The position numbers and the translations under genes are program-made. The notes under the pieces are model-generated. The model saw only the letters and a list, made by a program, of their open reading frames with translations. It was not told the origin of the DNA and ran no database searches. Positions 40,926 to 52,000 of a DNA stretch of 64,000 nucleotides are shown piece by piece; the first letter of the stretch is position 1; every line of letters begins with the position of its first letter. Source of the DNA: Zasmidium citrigriseum (Eukaryota > Ascomycota > Dothideomycetes > Mycosphaerellales > Mycosphaerellaceae); contig NHNW01000032.1 in the NCBI GenBank assembly GCA_002786025.1, positions 1 through 64,000 of the forward strand, in the 5' to 3' direction.

Positions 40926-41485
40926 TGGGGGAAGTCAAGCTCAAGGTTAATGGGTATGAAACACTGTGAGTCTCTCTCAGTATCTGGATGGTGAACAGAA
41001 TCCGAGAGTCTGTAAGACTTGGGTGAAGTTTTTATAGGATTCACGCCAAGGGGGCAAACTATTTGGACTGCCTTGGTCTTTGCCCGTACCCGATTGCCCA
41101 TCTACTCAGGGGCGAAGTTGTTCGATGACTCGCCTTCTGGGGTCATGAGCCCTCAATACCTGGCGTTGAACAAGCATGGCTGCGGTTTGGGGTCGTCTTT
41201 TCGCCACTGGAGATGGCTGATTTATCCATGCAAGCTAAGTTGAAGATCATCGTCATGGGGCAAACAGATCCTAGCAAAGACAGATCCAGACCAAGATCAG
41301 AGCCTTGAGAAGTCGTGACCATCTGGAGGAGCTGACCTGCATGCAAGACTCAGGGTCTGCATTACAGCAACAAGAGTCATACATTGGAATGACATAAAAA
41401 GTAGAGAGAACGCTCGAAAGCCGGCCTCAGCCCGGACTTCCACCAAGCTTCGGCATTGGCCAGACACAGACTTGAAGTAGTCGCT

Positions 41486-42031
41486 TCACCGATCGAAGCA
41501 CCTCTCTCCGGCCTTGCATCTATCTCCAGAAGGCTTTCTGTGCAGCTCAACGTAGACCCAATCATTCTCGCCAGCCGCAATCGCATGTTGATCTGATCTG
41601 TGACCCTTCGTACTTGTTGACGCATTTTCCCGCTGCAAGTCTCGGTTGCTGGGCCTGATCTCTTCAAAGGTCGCCTTGGAGTCAAAGTATTCGGGAAAGA
41701 GACTTCCGTCAGCGCTCCTTTGGTTGCTTTGCGTCGCTGCGGGAGCCTTTGGCACATCTTTCAATTGTTTCGCAGGTAGAGGCGGGTCCAGATCCTTCAG
41801 TGCAGGCAGAAGCTTCATTGGAAGGCCGACAGATCCAAGTGGAGGGTGCTGAGCGTCGAGGAGTGGAGGAAACGGCAGAGCCCGCGAGACTTGGTGAGGA
41901 GGGTAGCTCGTGTCAGCTGGAGGCTCCACGACCAGGAGTGGTATCTGAGCCTGTGTTGTACTTGGGGCATTGGTGGGAGAAGAGATTGGGGAGATTGAGC
42001 CTTCGTGAGTCTTTGGCGGAGTAGGAGGCAT
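41486..42031 (-). CDS. Hypothetical Pro-rich protein, 181 aa
   Basis: From ATG 42031 (MPPTPPKTHEGSISPISS). The N-terminal half is Pro/Ser/Thr-rich and the middle has LPMKLLPALKDLDPPLPAKQ. The C-terminal part is more mixed, ending near GENDWVYVELHRKP, which looks folded. No family recognised. A GTG 48 bp upstream is in frame but an ATG start is preferred. Confidence 0.45.
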   Translation of the reverse strand: MPPTPPKTHEGSISPISSPTNAPSTTQAQIPLLVVEPPADTSYPPHQVSRALPFPPLLDAQHPPLGSVGLPMKLLPALKDLDPPLPAKQLKDVPKAPAATQSNQRSADGSLFPEYFDSKATFEEIRPSNRDLQRENASTSTKGHRSDQHAIAAGENDWVYVELHRKPSGDRCKAGERCFDR

Positions 42032-42366
42032 TGCTTCAGGTGGTAGAGATAAGTGACAGGGAGGAAGGACCTTGCTCACCGAAGAGGCTTCTTGAACGGT
42101 GCTGTGGAGCTCAGGTGAGCCCCTCGAAGATTGTATAGCTCGGCTGATGTTTGCTCAAACATTGAGGCACGAGAATCATCAGTACGTGCGAGATGAGTGT
42201 CAGCGGTCTCTGTCACCAGAATGGTCATGAAGGAAAGTAACCAGATCTTGAGTTTGTGGGTCGAAGAACGTATGATAGTAAAGGAAGTACTGAATAGTAT
42301 ACATGAGAAGTCATTGAGAGCAGAACACAGAAGTATTCGAAGCCAAAGCCGCTGCCGCTCGCGGGG

Positions 42367-43047
42367 CTAACGCGGAGAATAGGGTGATACATATGGCCCA
42401 GCATTCGGATCCCGCGGCGGCGGATACCCTCCCTGCTGTCCTCTCCCCTGTTCCCCAATTCTTCTCACTACTCCCCACGGCGCTTCAATTCGGCCATCCG
42501 CCTTGGTGGCTTCCTCGCGGGGGATGGTTTCCGAGTTACCCGCTTCATCAAAGATACCGAACGTTGGCGATCGTGTTGGCGGAGCGGAAGGCTGGGGTGC
42601 TCGCTTGTTGAATTGATTTCGTGCTGCCATGATATGCTGCATAGAGTGCTGTGGCGGAGGTCGCAAGGAGGAAGATAATGCTGGGTTTCTCATGCTGCTG
42701 GGTGGCTGGTTGGGCGCTGGCTGAACCATCGGCTGGGCTGGAGCTGGCTGCTGCTGCTGGGGTTGGGGTTGGGGTTGTCGTGCTGGAGAGCGTGCAGAGC
42801 TGGGGAGTCCCAAAGTGCCGATTGGGACTCTGCCATCCGAGTCGAGAACAGGAGCCAGCGGTCGGGCGAACATTGATGGGACTTGGGTTGTCGTTGCTGG
42901 GGTCTGGGTAGATGGAGCCTGAGCCGTTTGGTAACCAGGTCTTGGTTCTGGACGTCCGCCTCGCCGTACGAGCTGCTCATATTCTCTCCGTCGACGTTCG
43001 TCAGGACTGTTGTCATAGCTGCTGGGTCTTCCGCCGGGATTCGACAT
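42367..43047 (-). CDS. Pro/Gln-rich disordered protein, 226 aa
   Basis: Frame from ATG 43047 (MSNPGGRPSSYDNSPDERRR). It has a charged start, a Gln/Pro tract (QPQPQPQQQQPAPAQP), an IMAARNQFNKRAPQPS segment, an EAPWGVVRRIGEQGRG segment near 195, and ends GPYVSPYSPR. Likely a paralogue of the gene at 40269-40925. No enzyme or binding domain is seen. Confidence 0.5.
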   Translation of the reverse strand: MSNPGGRPSSYDNSPDERRRREYEQLVRRGGRPEPRPGYQTAQAPSTQTPATTTQVPSMFARPLAPVLDSDGRVPIGTLGLPSSARSPARQPQPQPQQQQPAPAQPMVQPAPNQPPSSMRNPALSSSLRPPPQHSMQHIMAARNQFNKRAPQPSAPPTRSPTFGIFDEAGNSETIPREEATKADGRIEAPWGVVRRIGEQGRGQQGGYPPPRDPNAGPYVSPYSPR

Positions 43048-43263
43048 GCTGGGTCTTGCTTCTCGGCTGCTTTGATGGTATGATAGGGGTTCGTCGATGT
43101 CTCAGTGGGCTGGTATGGCGATTTCTGGCGGAGATCTCCTCTTTGATCTTCTCTGGTGCTTTTATACCCTCTCTTCGCTGCCCTCGTGCTCTCTCCTCGC
43201 CTCTCCCAAACTTTTGTCCTTCTCCTCCTGCTCTTTGCCCATATCACGCTCATTTGCCTCTCC

Positions 43264-43497
43264 TCATCGCCTCCGTCTCTGACAAGCACACTTCCTCAGG
43301 TACACATCCTCCTCCCATGACCTCTGCCACCGCTCTTGGCGTGTGAGCCGCGTATCCAGCACAAAGACCTCCTGCTCATCATCGCGCTCGACAGGCTCCT
43401 CAGGCGGAGGAGTAAGTGCCCTGGTGAGGTGCGCGGCGAGGAGCAGGCCCGCGGCAAACAGCGCCAGGAAGAGAATGTCACTCTGCGTGAGGGTCAT
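43264..43497 (-). CDS. Small single-pass membrane protein, 77 aa
   Basis: From ATG 43497 the product has an N-terminal membrane segment (ILFLALFAAGLLLAAHL, about residues 8-24), then a Pro/Glu-rich acidic linker and a charged tail with LTRQERWQRSWEEDVYLRK, ending in a basic CQRRRR. Topology is probably N-out or an uncleaved anchor. Composition is cleanly protein-like; no family is recognised. Confidence 0.5.
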   Translation of the reverse strand: MTLTQSDILFLALFAAGLLLAAHLTRALTPPPEEPVERDDEQEVFVLDTRLTRQERWQRSWEEDVYLRKCACQRRRR

Positions 43498-44059
43498 GAT
43501 GGTACTGGCTCGTTCTCCGTCAATCGTTTGCTGTCTGTGGTGCTTGATGGTACTTTGTTGGTTGATAGTCAGAGGCGTAGAACGGGAATGTTTGCGAGAG
43601 AAGACAAGAACTTCATTTCCACATCCCTGTCATGGTGGCAAACACGCCCGCCAGCCCTCATGCCTCGCGCATCAGTCGTGAGGCTCTATTATCGTTGTTT
43701 GAGAGGCGGAGATAGGTAAATCGACCCCTGCGAGCAATCTCCGAGGGTCTATTATTCTTCTCGAGTGGTATTGAGGGAGGCGCTGGGCATGAGGGCAAAT
43801 ATCGTCGGCGTTAAGGAGGGCTTGGCGGAGGCGCTGCTGCTGTTTCCTTCACCCAAAGCCGCTTTCTTTCCTCTTCCCTCACGCCTTTGCTCCACCAACA
43901 CATCTGCTCTGAATCGTTGCAAACTCGCTGCGTTTGCTAATATGGCCATATTGATACTCCATACTCGTTTTTACGGTCCCGAGCCACTGTTTGCGTGCGT
44001 GGCAGAGCGACGAGACCAGCAGCTTCGGCGACTTTCCAGGTCTCAGAGGCCACGCCACA

Positions 44060-45330
44060 GCGATTACAGCCCATCAGACACTCTGGCACCCATCTCGAGC
44101 ATCTTCAGCCTCTTGAGAAGCTCCGCAAAGGTATTTACCGCCCATACTAACAATGGCGTGGCCCCGAGCTGTCGCTGAAGCAAAGCTGCGGCGGCGTTTG
44201 AGCTGACTTTGCCCTCGACAGCAGCACCATCACCACAACGCTTCAATACACATCGCAATGCTGCTCATGAGCATCTTCAGCATGCTTTGAACCTCCGCAA
44301 AGGAATTGTCTGGCCCCATTGATGGCGTGGTGGCCTGGTGATGCTTCAGTAGCCCCAGCGTCACTGACTCCTCCGAGCTGCCGCGGCGGGCTTCTCAGCT
44401 AAATCTGCGCTCGGTGACTACACCACACCACCAACGCGATATTGGACATGCTGATACTGCTCACGAGCATCCTCAGCACCATCGCAACGTCCGCAAAGGT
44501 ATTGTATTGCTGATACGATGGCGTGGTGGCGCCCAGAGCCCGCGATAGCTGCAGCGGCCACGACTCCGCTGAGCGACGGCGGCGCTTCAGCTGACTGACT
44601 CCAGCTTCCCTCCACCGTCCGCAACAGCACAACAACACCTCCACTGACCATCAATATCACTTCGCGGAGCTTCTCCATCATCATGAGAACCTCCGCCAAG
44701 TGTATTTGATATTCCGCCGTCGCCATAGCGGTGGTGGCAGGCCGGCGAGGCAAACGGCGGTGATGGCTCCGCCGACCGGCTTCAGCTTCGCAGCTCACTG
44801 ACTCCAGCCCTCCGCTCCATACCACGCCACCAACACCTCTACTGACCATCAAATATAGTTGGCGGAGCTTCTTCACCACCATGAGAGCCTCCGCCAAGTA
44901 TATTTGATATGCCGTCGCCGCCATGGCGCTGCGCAGAGACAGTCGAGGCAAAGCGGTGATAGCACGCTCTTCCGAGCTTCGCCGCACCACCACCTCATCA
45001 ACCACCTCAACCACCTGCACGCCGGCGACAATAAGGTATACCAGCTTGACGAGCATGGTAAGTACCTCCCCTCACTCATCTGACACTTCGACAGCGATAT
45101 TATCCATCACCTCCGTCGCTGGTATCACTGACGCTCCTCGCAGGCTGCCAGGCTTTGGGGCGGCATATCAGCGCCCGCCTCATCAACCACCACCACGCCG
45201 ACGACAATGAGGTATACCACTTCAATGAGCAAGGTAAGTACCTTCAAACTCTCATCAGACACACTGACATTGGTATTACTCATCACCGCCGTCGCTGGCA
45301 ACGCTGATAGTCATCGCAGGTCGAGCGGCT
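44060..45330. repeat. Cassette array: five ~200-bp units then two 176-bp units
   Basis: The block CTCCGC(A/C)AAG recurs near 44121, 44292, 44489, 44691 and 44889 (spacing 171-202 bp). From 45000 the pattern changes to two units of 176 bp. On the plus strand each of these has a 90-nt exon-like part and an 86-bp intron-like part (45058-45143 and 45234-45319, both GTAAGTACC...TCGCAG). On the minus strand the left units read as a helical protein repeat (YQIYLAEALMVVKKLR and YQIHLAEVLMMMEKLR). The sense strand is unresolved. Confidence 0.65.
44848..44908. repeat. Inverted repeat / hairpin inside the 200-bp cassette
   Basis: Left arm 44848-44868 (ATCAAATATAGTTGGCGGAG) pairs with right arm 44887-44908 (CCTCCGCCAAGTATATTTGAT) apart from one mismatch and one bulge, around a loop of about 18 bases. 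The previous cassette has a weaker version, 44650-44669 with 44691-44710. Confidence 0.7.
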
Positions 45331-46639
45331 TTGAAGCGGCATATCACCCATCACCTCACCACCCACCGACAAGGAGCCTTCGAGAGCCATACCCCACGAC
45401 GAGGACCTTCACGACATCGATATCGGTCGACACGATCTTTTGCCACTCGCAAATTGACCATACCGCCGCCGCAGCCGGGCTCGGTGGCGAAAGAGGAGGA
45501 CTTGGCCATTGATACCACAACCGCAGCGAGCTCTGAGCTCCGCAATGGCGATATCACGACAGTGAGTCTGGCCAAAGAAAGAGCAGCGATGATATGATGG
45601 AAATGCAGCACCTCCTCGGCAAGAGACCCCTCACGAGCAATCGGCAGACCACATCTCGCCAAGTACACCGCTGCGAGCGAAGACGACGATATCAGGTCTC
45701 GGCAAGGCTGTAACACTCTCGAGCCTCCTCTCGACATCGATATCATCGCCTCATACCATTCTCTGAGGTTTCTGACCGCCATATCATCGCCACCGCCTCC
45801 GCCAGGCAGAGAAAGATCAGACCACGTGACTTGGATACCACATGAAGTCGGCAAGCTCCATTGTCAGACTCGCTCGATATGGCAAAGAGCTTCGGCGTTC
45901 CGCTCGGATACTTTGCTGGCTTGTGGAGAAGTACCACCGCCTGGGCATTGCCACGTCGCAATTTGCCTTGGACAACACCTCAAGGTACGGCTCATCATCT
46001 CAAGCCTTTTGCCATCATCCACACCGCAGACTGATGATTTGAATGAACGTTCTGGACTGGCGATATCGTTGATGGCTTTTCAAACGTTCGCACGGCAAAA
46101 TTCTCGGTCGCCAAGCTTCTCCCCTCACCAACGCCGCCGACCTCCGTTGGTATCGGAAAGACTTCTCTGCCATCACATCAAGGCTTGTTCAGGTATGTCT
46201 CCCATCAAGAGAAGCAGAAAGAATAAGAACAAATGATCAAGATCTTCACGTTCCAGAGAACCGCCGTTTGCATCGTTGCCGGCATTCTTTGAGAAGACTT
46301 TTGCCGAGCAGCGTCCCAGCCCAGCCAGGCAGCGTCCTTTCATCGTCAACGGTCGGTCGTGCTGAGCCAGTCCTGCCATTCACCAGTCCAGGATGGCCTG
46401 CATGAAAACACACAACACCCACAACACCTCGTTCATATATCCTCGCCAGGACGATGGCGTCTGCAGAAGCCGCAGACCTTCTTGCTCTCGGGCAACCATC
46501 GCCAGCTCCACTCCATATCATAGGCAAGTCGTCTTGCCTCCATTCTGGGTAGATCAGACGCTGACCTTGTGGCAGATATACAACAAAGATCCCTCAAGAC
46601 AGCTTTCGATCCCAGCTTTCCTTTCTTCTCCGCCTGGGC

Positions 46640-47060
46640 ATCCAGCTGTTCCACCCAGCTGGTGTAAGTCCCGCCCACCGAGCCTGAAGACTACTCTCGG
46701 TAGACTCTTGCGAGGTGTACTCTCCTTCTCGTAGCCCGTGAGCGGCCAGCCGGGTTTTCTTTGCTTCTTTTTCTTTCTTTTTGGGCATCCACTGGTGTAA
46801 GTCCCGCCACCGACCTTGACGCCTACTCTTGGTAGACACCTGGGACGTGATGATTTTGTTTTCGTAGCCCGTGAGCGGCCAGCCGGGTTTTCTTTTCTTC
46901 TTTGCTTTTCTTTCTTGGGCATCCACTGGTGTAAGTCCCGCCACCGACCTTGACGCCTACTCTCGGTAGACACCTGGGACGTGATGAATTTGTTTTTCGT
47001 AGCCCGCGAGCGGCCAGCCGGGTTTTCCTTGCTTCTTCTGCCGGCGAGCGGCCAGCCCGG
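46640..47060. repeat. Three ~134-bp tandem units
   Basis: Units starting near 46660, 46795 and 46925 share GGTGTAAGTCCCGCC.CCGA, a GACG/GAAGCCTACTC..GGTAGAC block and the GAGCGGCCAGCCGGG element. The minus strand shows possible exons with GATGCCCAAAAAG and a CTTACACCAG acceptor. Confidence 0.65.
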
Positions 47061-47930
47061 CGTCCTTTGTCATTGCGTTTCTTTTGCTTTTGCTTTCCTT
47101 TTGGCTGGCTTCGGGAGGTCAACATACGCTTCGGCGTTGGCTTGCTCTCTCGTCATGGGGACATCATTGCACATCTTGGAAGGCGACGCTTGGTGTACAT
47201 CCTTGGATGTCTCTTGTCCGTTCGCTGGAAGGGGTACGCATTTCGGATCGACTTGTCGTCAAGGGAGTTTGAATCGTTGAGATTCTGCCTGCGGCGTCAT
47301 GTCCACATCCACCTTTGTTGTTTGGTCTGCTGGATCGGAGAGAAGTCAAGGGAGTGGGAATCGATGAGATTCTGCCTGCGGCGTCGAACCAAGATCCATA
47401 TTTTTGTTTGGACATGTGGGAAAACCCCAGGAGGTGTTGCTACGGTTTCGCTTCTTGGGTCTTGGGGAGTTTCATGCTTTGCGCATCTTCAACGGCGACG
47501 CTTGATGCGAACTCTCGGTTGGCACTTGTCCGTTCGCTCGAGAAGGTCGCATCGCATATCGAAGGCAGCGCTTGACGAACATCTCTGGATGTCACTTGAT
47601 GCATGCCGGGTTTCTTTGGCCTATCGGAGCTTTTCAACTGCAAAGCGGCCTCTGCGTGCATGCCGGGTGGTGGCGGGACAATACTTTGCGCGATCCCAGG
47701 CGGAGCTGATGACTACCTTGGTAGACACTTCACCGTCCTGGCTGGAAACTTGTGCTTTTCAACATTTCCTTCTCGCCCGTGAGCGGCCAGCCGGGTTTTC
47801 CTTTGTCGATGCGTTTCCTTCATGCCCGTGAGCGGCCAGCCGGGTTTTCGTGCGTCTTGTCAGATCTTTGCTGCGTTCTTGAGCTTTTGCGTCTCCTTCT
47901 CGCCCGTGAGCGGCCAGCCGGGCTTTCCTT
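46733..47930. repeat. Seven dispersed copies of a ~24-bp GC-rich element
   Basis: GCCCGTGAGCGGCCAGCCGG followed by GTTTTC occurs near 46733, 46866, 47001, 47774, 47824 and 47905, with a diverged copy near 47043. Three copies lie in the 134-bp units and three stand outside them, so the element moves or is kept independently of the larger unit. Confidence 0.75.
47255..47400. repeat. Two ~84-bp repeats
   Basis: GAGATTCTGCCTGCGGCGTC occurs near 47278 and 47365 with matching flanks (TTGACTTC/TTGACGAC on the other strand). In one minus-strand frame this gives DAAGRISSIPTPLTS and DAAGRISTIQTPLTT. Confidence 0.6.
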
Positions 47931-48059
47931 TGTCGTTGCGTTTCGTTGGCGGGATGGCTGGTCACTCACTTCTTCCGCTTGAAGACTACTCCCGGTAGGC
48001 TCCTGAGGTTGAGGTGGTGGCTTGTCCATTCTGTCTTGTTCGGGGGGCAGCGCACTTTG

Positions 48060-48250
48060 GGTCGCATCATCCTTCGGGATGGTTCAGGCGGAAGCCTCGC
48101 CGGCGTCGCCGGTGGTTGAGATCTGAGTCGTTGCAAGCTTTTCGGAGGCAGAGTCGCGGGTTGGGACTGGTCGTGGAGGATGCTGAGACTCGTGGTCACA
48201 TCACCATTTGGTGGTTCAGGCAGATGCCTCGCCGGCTTGAACGGCGACTT
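48060..48250. repeat. Two ~131-bp repeats
   Basis: GGTTCAGGCGGAAGCCTCGC (near 48078) and GGTTCAGGCAGATGCCTCGC (near 48212), each preceded by a CATC... block and followed by CGGC. This is the downstream end of the minus-strand coding-like tract. Confidence 0.6.
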
Positions 48251-49010
48251 AGACCCTTGTTGATGCTGGAGTGGTCGATGGTCGGTAGACGGAATGAAAG
48301 AGTTGGTCTTGCATCGCTGGTTTCGGTCTTTGCTGCTTTCGTTTCACCGCATTCCCTGATGGACGTCGACGACTTTGATGGAGATGCCGATTTGCATGGC
48401 CATGCCGCTGACCTTGACCACTTTGCAGGGCTTCTCAATAAGATCAGCGGCGATGCCGACCTCTTCGATACATCTTCGCAAGACGAGAAGGATTTCCGCC
48501 AAAGCGCAGCTTGAAGACAGGACATCGACAACTTCTCGATGTAAACCTTGATCGACTTCTGGATCCTGGCCCTCTGGACTGCCAACTTCTGGATGTCGAT
48601 ATCACCGAATTGTGGTTGAGGAATGTAGCGCGCAGTCGCTTTTTGTCCTCTCCAACGCTCGCCAATGAATCGCCTTCCCATTGAAGGAAAGGTGGTGGCA
48701 TTACTGGTGTTTGGGTTGGAGGCCATCGCCCTTGCTGTTGGAGGTCGACTCACTCGTCATTCTCATCAAACTCGAGCCAAGATCTGCTCCAATTTTGAGC
48801 GATTTGATCATCTGTCGTGTCCTTGCTGCTGCCGACAAGAGCTCTGGACCAAGAGGACGTCGTGCATTCCGCATGAGACGCCCTCGGAGGAGTCTTCGTC
48901 GGACTCGAAGATGAGACTTTGGATGCTCCAAGTTTGGATGTCGAACCTTGGTCAATGCTGGACCTCTTCGTGGAGCATTCCTCTGGAGCTCTGGATCCTT
49001 GCCTCCGCAT
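48196..49010 (-). CDS. Two exons of a minus-strand spliced gene, product unknown
   Basis: A frame ending at 48754 reads SRALVGSSKDTTDDQIAQNW and LEFDEND. It is followed by a 50-bp intron (48704-48753, GTGAGT donor, ACACCAG acceptor), and the next exon continues in phase (NATTFPSMGRRFIGERWRGQ) into QFGDIDIQKLAVQRARIQKS. The last frame runs to a stop at 48196. The GDI.IQ...ARIQ.S motif recurs in the neighbouring frames: GDISIQQSRYAEARIQSS near 49.0 kb and repeated SIQQS near 49.95 kb. This looks like the 3' part of a long repeat-built gene; the 5' boundary of the first exon is not fixed. Confidence 0.42.
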
Positions 49011-52000
49011 ACCTAGACTGCTGGATGCTGATGTCGCCTGGGTTCTTCATCTTTGCTCCAGGCAGATCGTCTTCCACATCCGCCTGCAGAGAAAGAGGTA
49101 TGGCTGTGCCTTTCTACTCTGGACGGACATGATTCTGGCGGAATTCACCATGCGGAAATATCTTTCGGCACCATCCGCTGCCATATCGACGACTTCGACA
49201 CAGCATGTGGCCGCATTCCACTTGCCCTGCCGCTCGCACTCCAAAGTCATTGGAAACGCCGTCGACAAGACTTCCGGCGGGACCCATGCTGAAGAGACCG
49301 CCCCGGGGTGTTGACCCCTTCGAGTCTGTTCGTATGAGGCTCCTCAACCCCTGGCTCCTGGACGCCGGACGGCGAGCTTCGGCGTGATCAACTTTGAAAT
49401 GCTGGATCTCTGCAGAAGCTCTCGCCTTCGAAGTCGGACTTCGATCAGGATTGCAAGCAGCTTTGAGGCAATATGGTGTACTGGATTCTTCATTGCCATC
49501 GATGCTGCGTTGATCGAATTTGAAGCTCCGGTATGTTGAACTTTGAGACGCCCAAACTCTGAGACGCTTTCATCATCCAAGTCGAACTGGAACGGCGAGT
49601 GCGCAAAGAAACGAGCGAGGGTCTGTATGTCTGGTACACCTTGACCTTGCTCTCGGCCGTCTTCTTCGCAGGCTCACGATGATCCACGACTTCGATGAAG
49701 GATGCTCTTGTGTCAAAGACCTTTAACAGGAGCAGTGAGACGGCTGAGCATCTTCGTTGTCCCCAGGGCTCTCGGGAGGTATCAGCGGAGCAACCTCTGC
49801 CTGTCGGCGCGACGGCAGTGCTGTTTTGAATGCACTTCATGGCATCATCACCGATCGTACACCGCAGGAGTTCATGACGTCCACAAGACCTGCGGCAGGA
49901 GCGTTGCTGACAGGAGTGGTGTTGGACTGCTGGATGCTCGACTGCTGGATGACATACTTCTGGGTTGTGGCCTCCGCGATGCTGGCATGGGTATCAATGC
50001 GATGGATATTCGACCTCTGCATACTGGGACGCTGTATGCTGGATCTGTGCGTGCTGAATATCGCCATGCTCGACTTTCGGACTCGACGCCGGGCTCCTCA
50101 AGCTTCGGCTCTGAACAGAGGTCTTCTGGGTGTATCCTGCGTTGAGCCGTCGTGTCTTGGCTCAGTATAATACGGGGATCAGCAACGAGCCGTTGGGAAC
50201 CTCTTTGCTGGCATTGATGCCGCTGCGACCTGGTTTCGTTTTCTGGATGCTGGTCTCCAGGAGGTTGTGTGTGGGAATTCAGTACCTTCTCTTGCTGGTT
50301 GGCCCAATGCAAGGCTTCTGGGTTCGATGCCGTCTTGAACGTGCCGACTTGGCTGAAGAGTGCACCCATCCTGGATGCACCATGCCGGTACGGAACCCGC
50401 CACTCGCGAACGCACATGTCGCTGCAGAGATGCTCTCGATCCTGGTTCCGATTCGGCGGCGTGCTGACGGCGGCTCATGGTTGCGCTCGTTCGCCATTTG
50501 GGACGACGCCGGCGACATCGATGGTAACGTGCCCTCGTCCAGACTGTTTCCACCGCTACCATCCCAGCGATCTCGTATGCCATGGTCTCGAGAACGGCCT
50601 CCTTTCGAGCCGCAAGTCGTTCTCACACTGGATCTCGAATCTCTCGCTGATGACCTTCTGGCCCTCGATGTCGTTCCCGGCGATAAGAAACACTTTTCTG
50701 CTTTGGGGTGCTTTCTGTGGAGTTTACTTTCACCTCTCCCGATGCAATGGTCGGGGAGGTGGCGGTAAAACGCGGGAGATCCCCTGATAACATCTGCAGA
50801 GACACTGTCGGCCTCTCCGGCAATGCTATCAAGAGCATGCCTTTCTCAGTCGCAGCCAGAGTGCCGCCGTCGACAATGCTGCAGCTGCTGTTGCTGGCAT
50901 GCTGGCTTCCTCTCGCTCTTGTCGGATTGAAGATTCGTCTGCTTCTTCTATCTAGGACGACATCGTATCTGGCTTCTCGACACATTGTGGATGGATCTCT
51001 GCTGGGATCCAGGCTGCTGAGATCGGCGTTCGACTACAAGGCGATGGATGCTGCACTGCGACGCTTGGACTTCCTGCGTGCTGGACTCCTGGGCAATAGC
51101 CTTCTCAGTGCTGTATCCTGGCCACGCAGGACATGCCGGGGAGGATTCTGTCGACTTTCGAGCTCCGGTCGCTGGGCTGCCGTATATGTTGCCCGTGGTG
51201 AGGGCGCAATTCGATCGATGCGGCCGCACAGACTGGTCTCAACTCATTGCTCCATGTTCGAGCTCGCCGCGCACCGCGTACAGGTAACTCTGGAACCTGG
51301 AATTGTGCTGCAGGGCACTGACGGCTCTGCACAAATCTCGAGATGGACGCTCAAATCTGCTCTTGTTGACGACCCGCCGAGATGGCTCGGACTTTGGTGC
51401 GGCTACCGTCGACGGCGACCAGTCGACGCATCCCAGCGCGATGAAAGCGTATGTCGCCGGCGGATATGCAGACGGGATCGGATGGGCATCTTCCATGAGG
51501 ACGTCTTATCCAAAGCCAGCTCTTGTCTAAAGGACCGACGCAAGGTTGGCTCAGCACGATGCCTGTGGGCTCTCCCACCCTGCTTGGTTGTGTCTCAACG
51601 TCTCTTTCGTCCTCCCAGGAACATTGTCACTGGATTCATGCCCATGCACATAGGTTTTGACCTCGCGGCTCGGTGCTGTTGCTGTCGGCGCATTTGTGGG
51701 GATCGTGAGGACGATTCGCAGCGGCGTTGGCGACTTCAATGGCGAGAGGCTGGGATCGATGTCGAGGTGCTGCGTGTTGAACTTGTTGGTGTCCGAAGTC
51801 TGGATTATGGTTCGGTAGGGCTCTGCGTTGGGGAGTCGATCGAGTGGTCACGGATCGCTAGGTTGCTGTCTTGCCGCTGCCGGTACATGCTCTTCTTCCC
51901 CTACCTTGGGTATCGACTGTGGAAGATGCGGCTCCGAATACCAGGGAAGACCGACACAAGCTTCTTGCTCCAAGCATGCAGACTTGATGCCGTGAGTCGG

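Noticed and set aside
46950..47831. Plus-strand frame of 293 codons with repeated ARERPAGFS
   Set aside because: The repeat is just the 24-bp DNA element read on this strand; the rest is Cys/Arg/Phe-rich and not protein-like.
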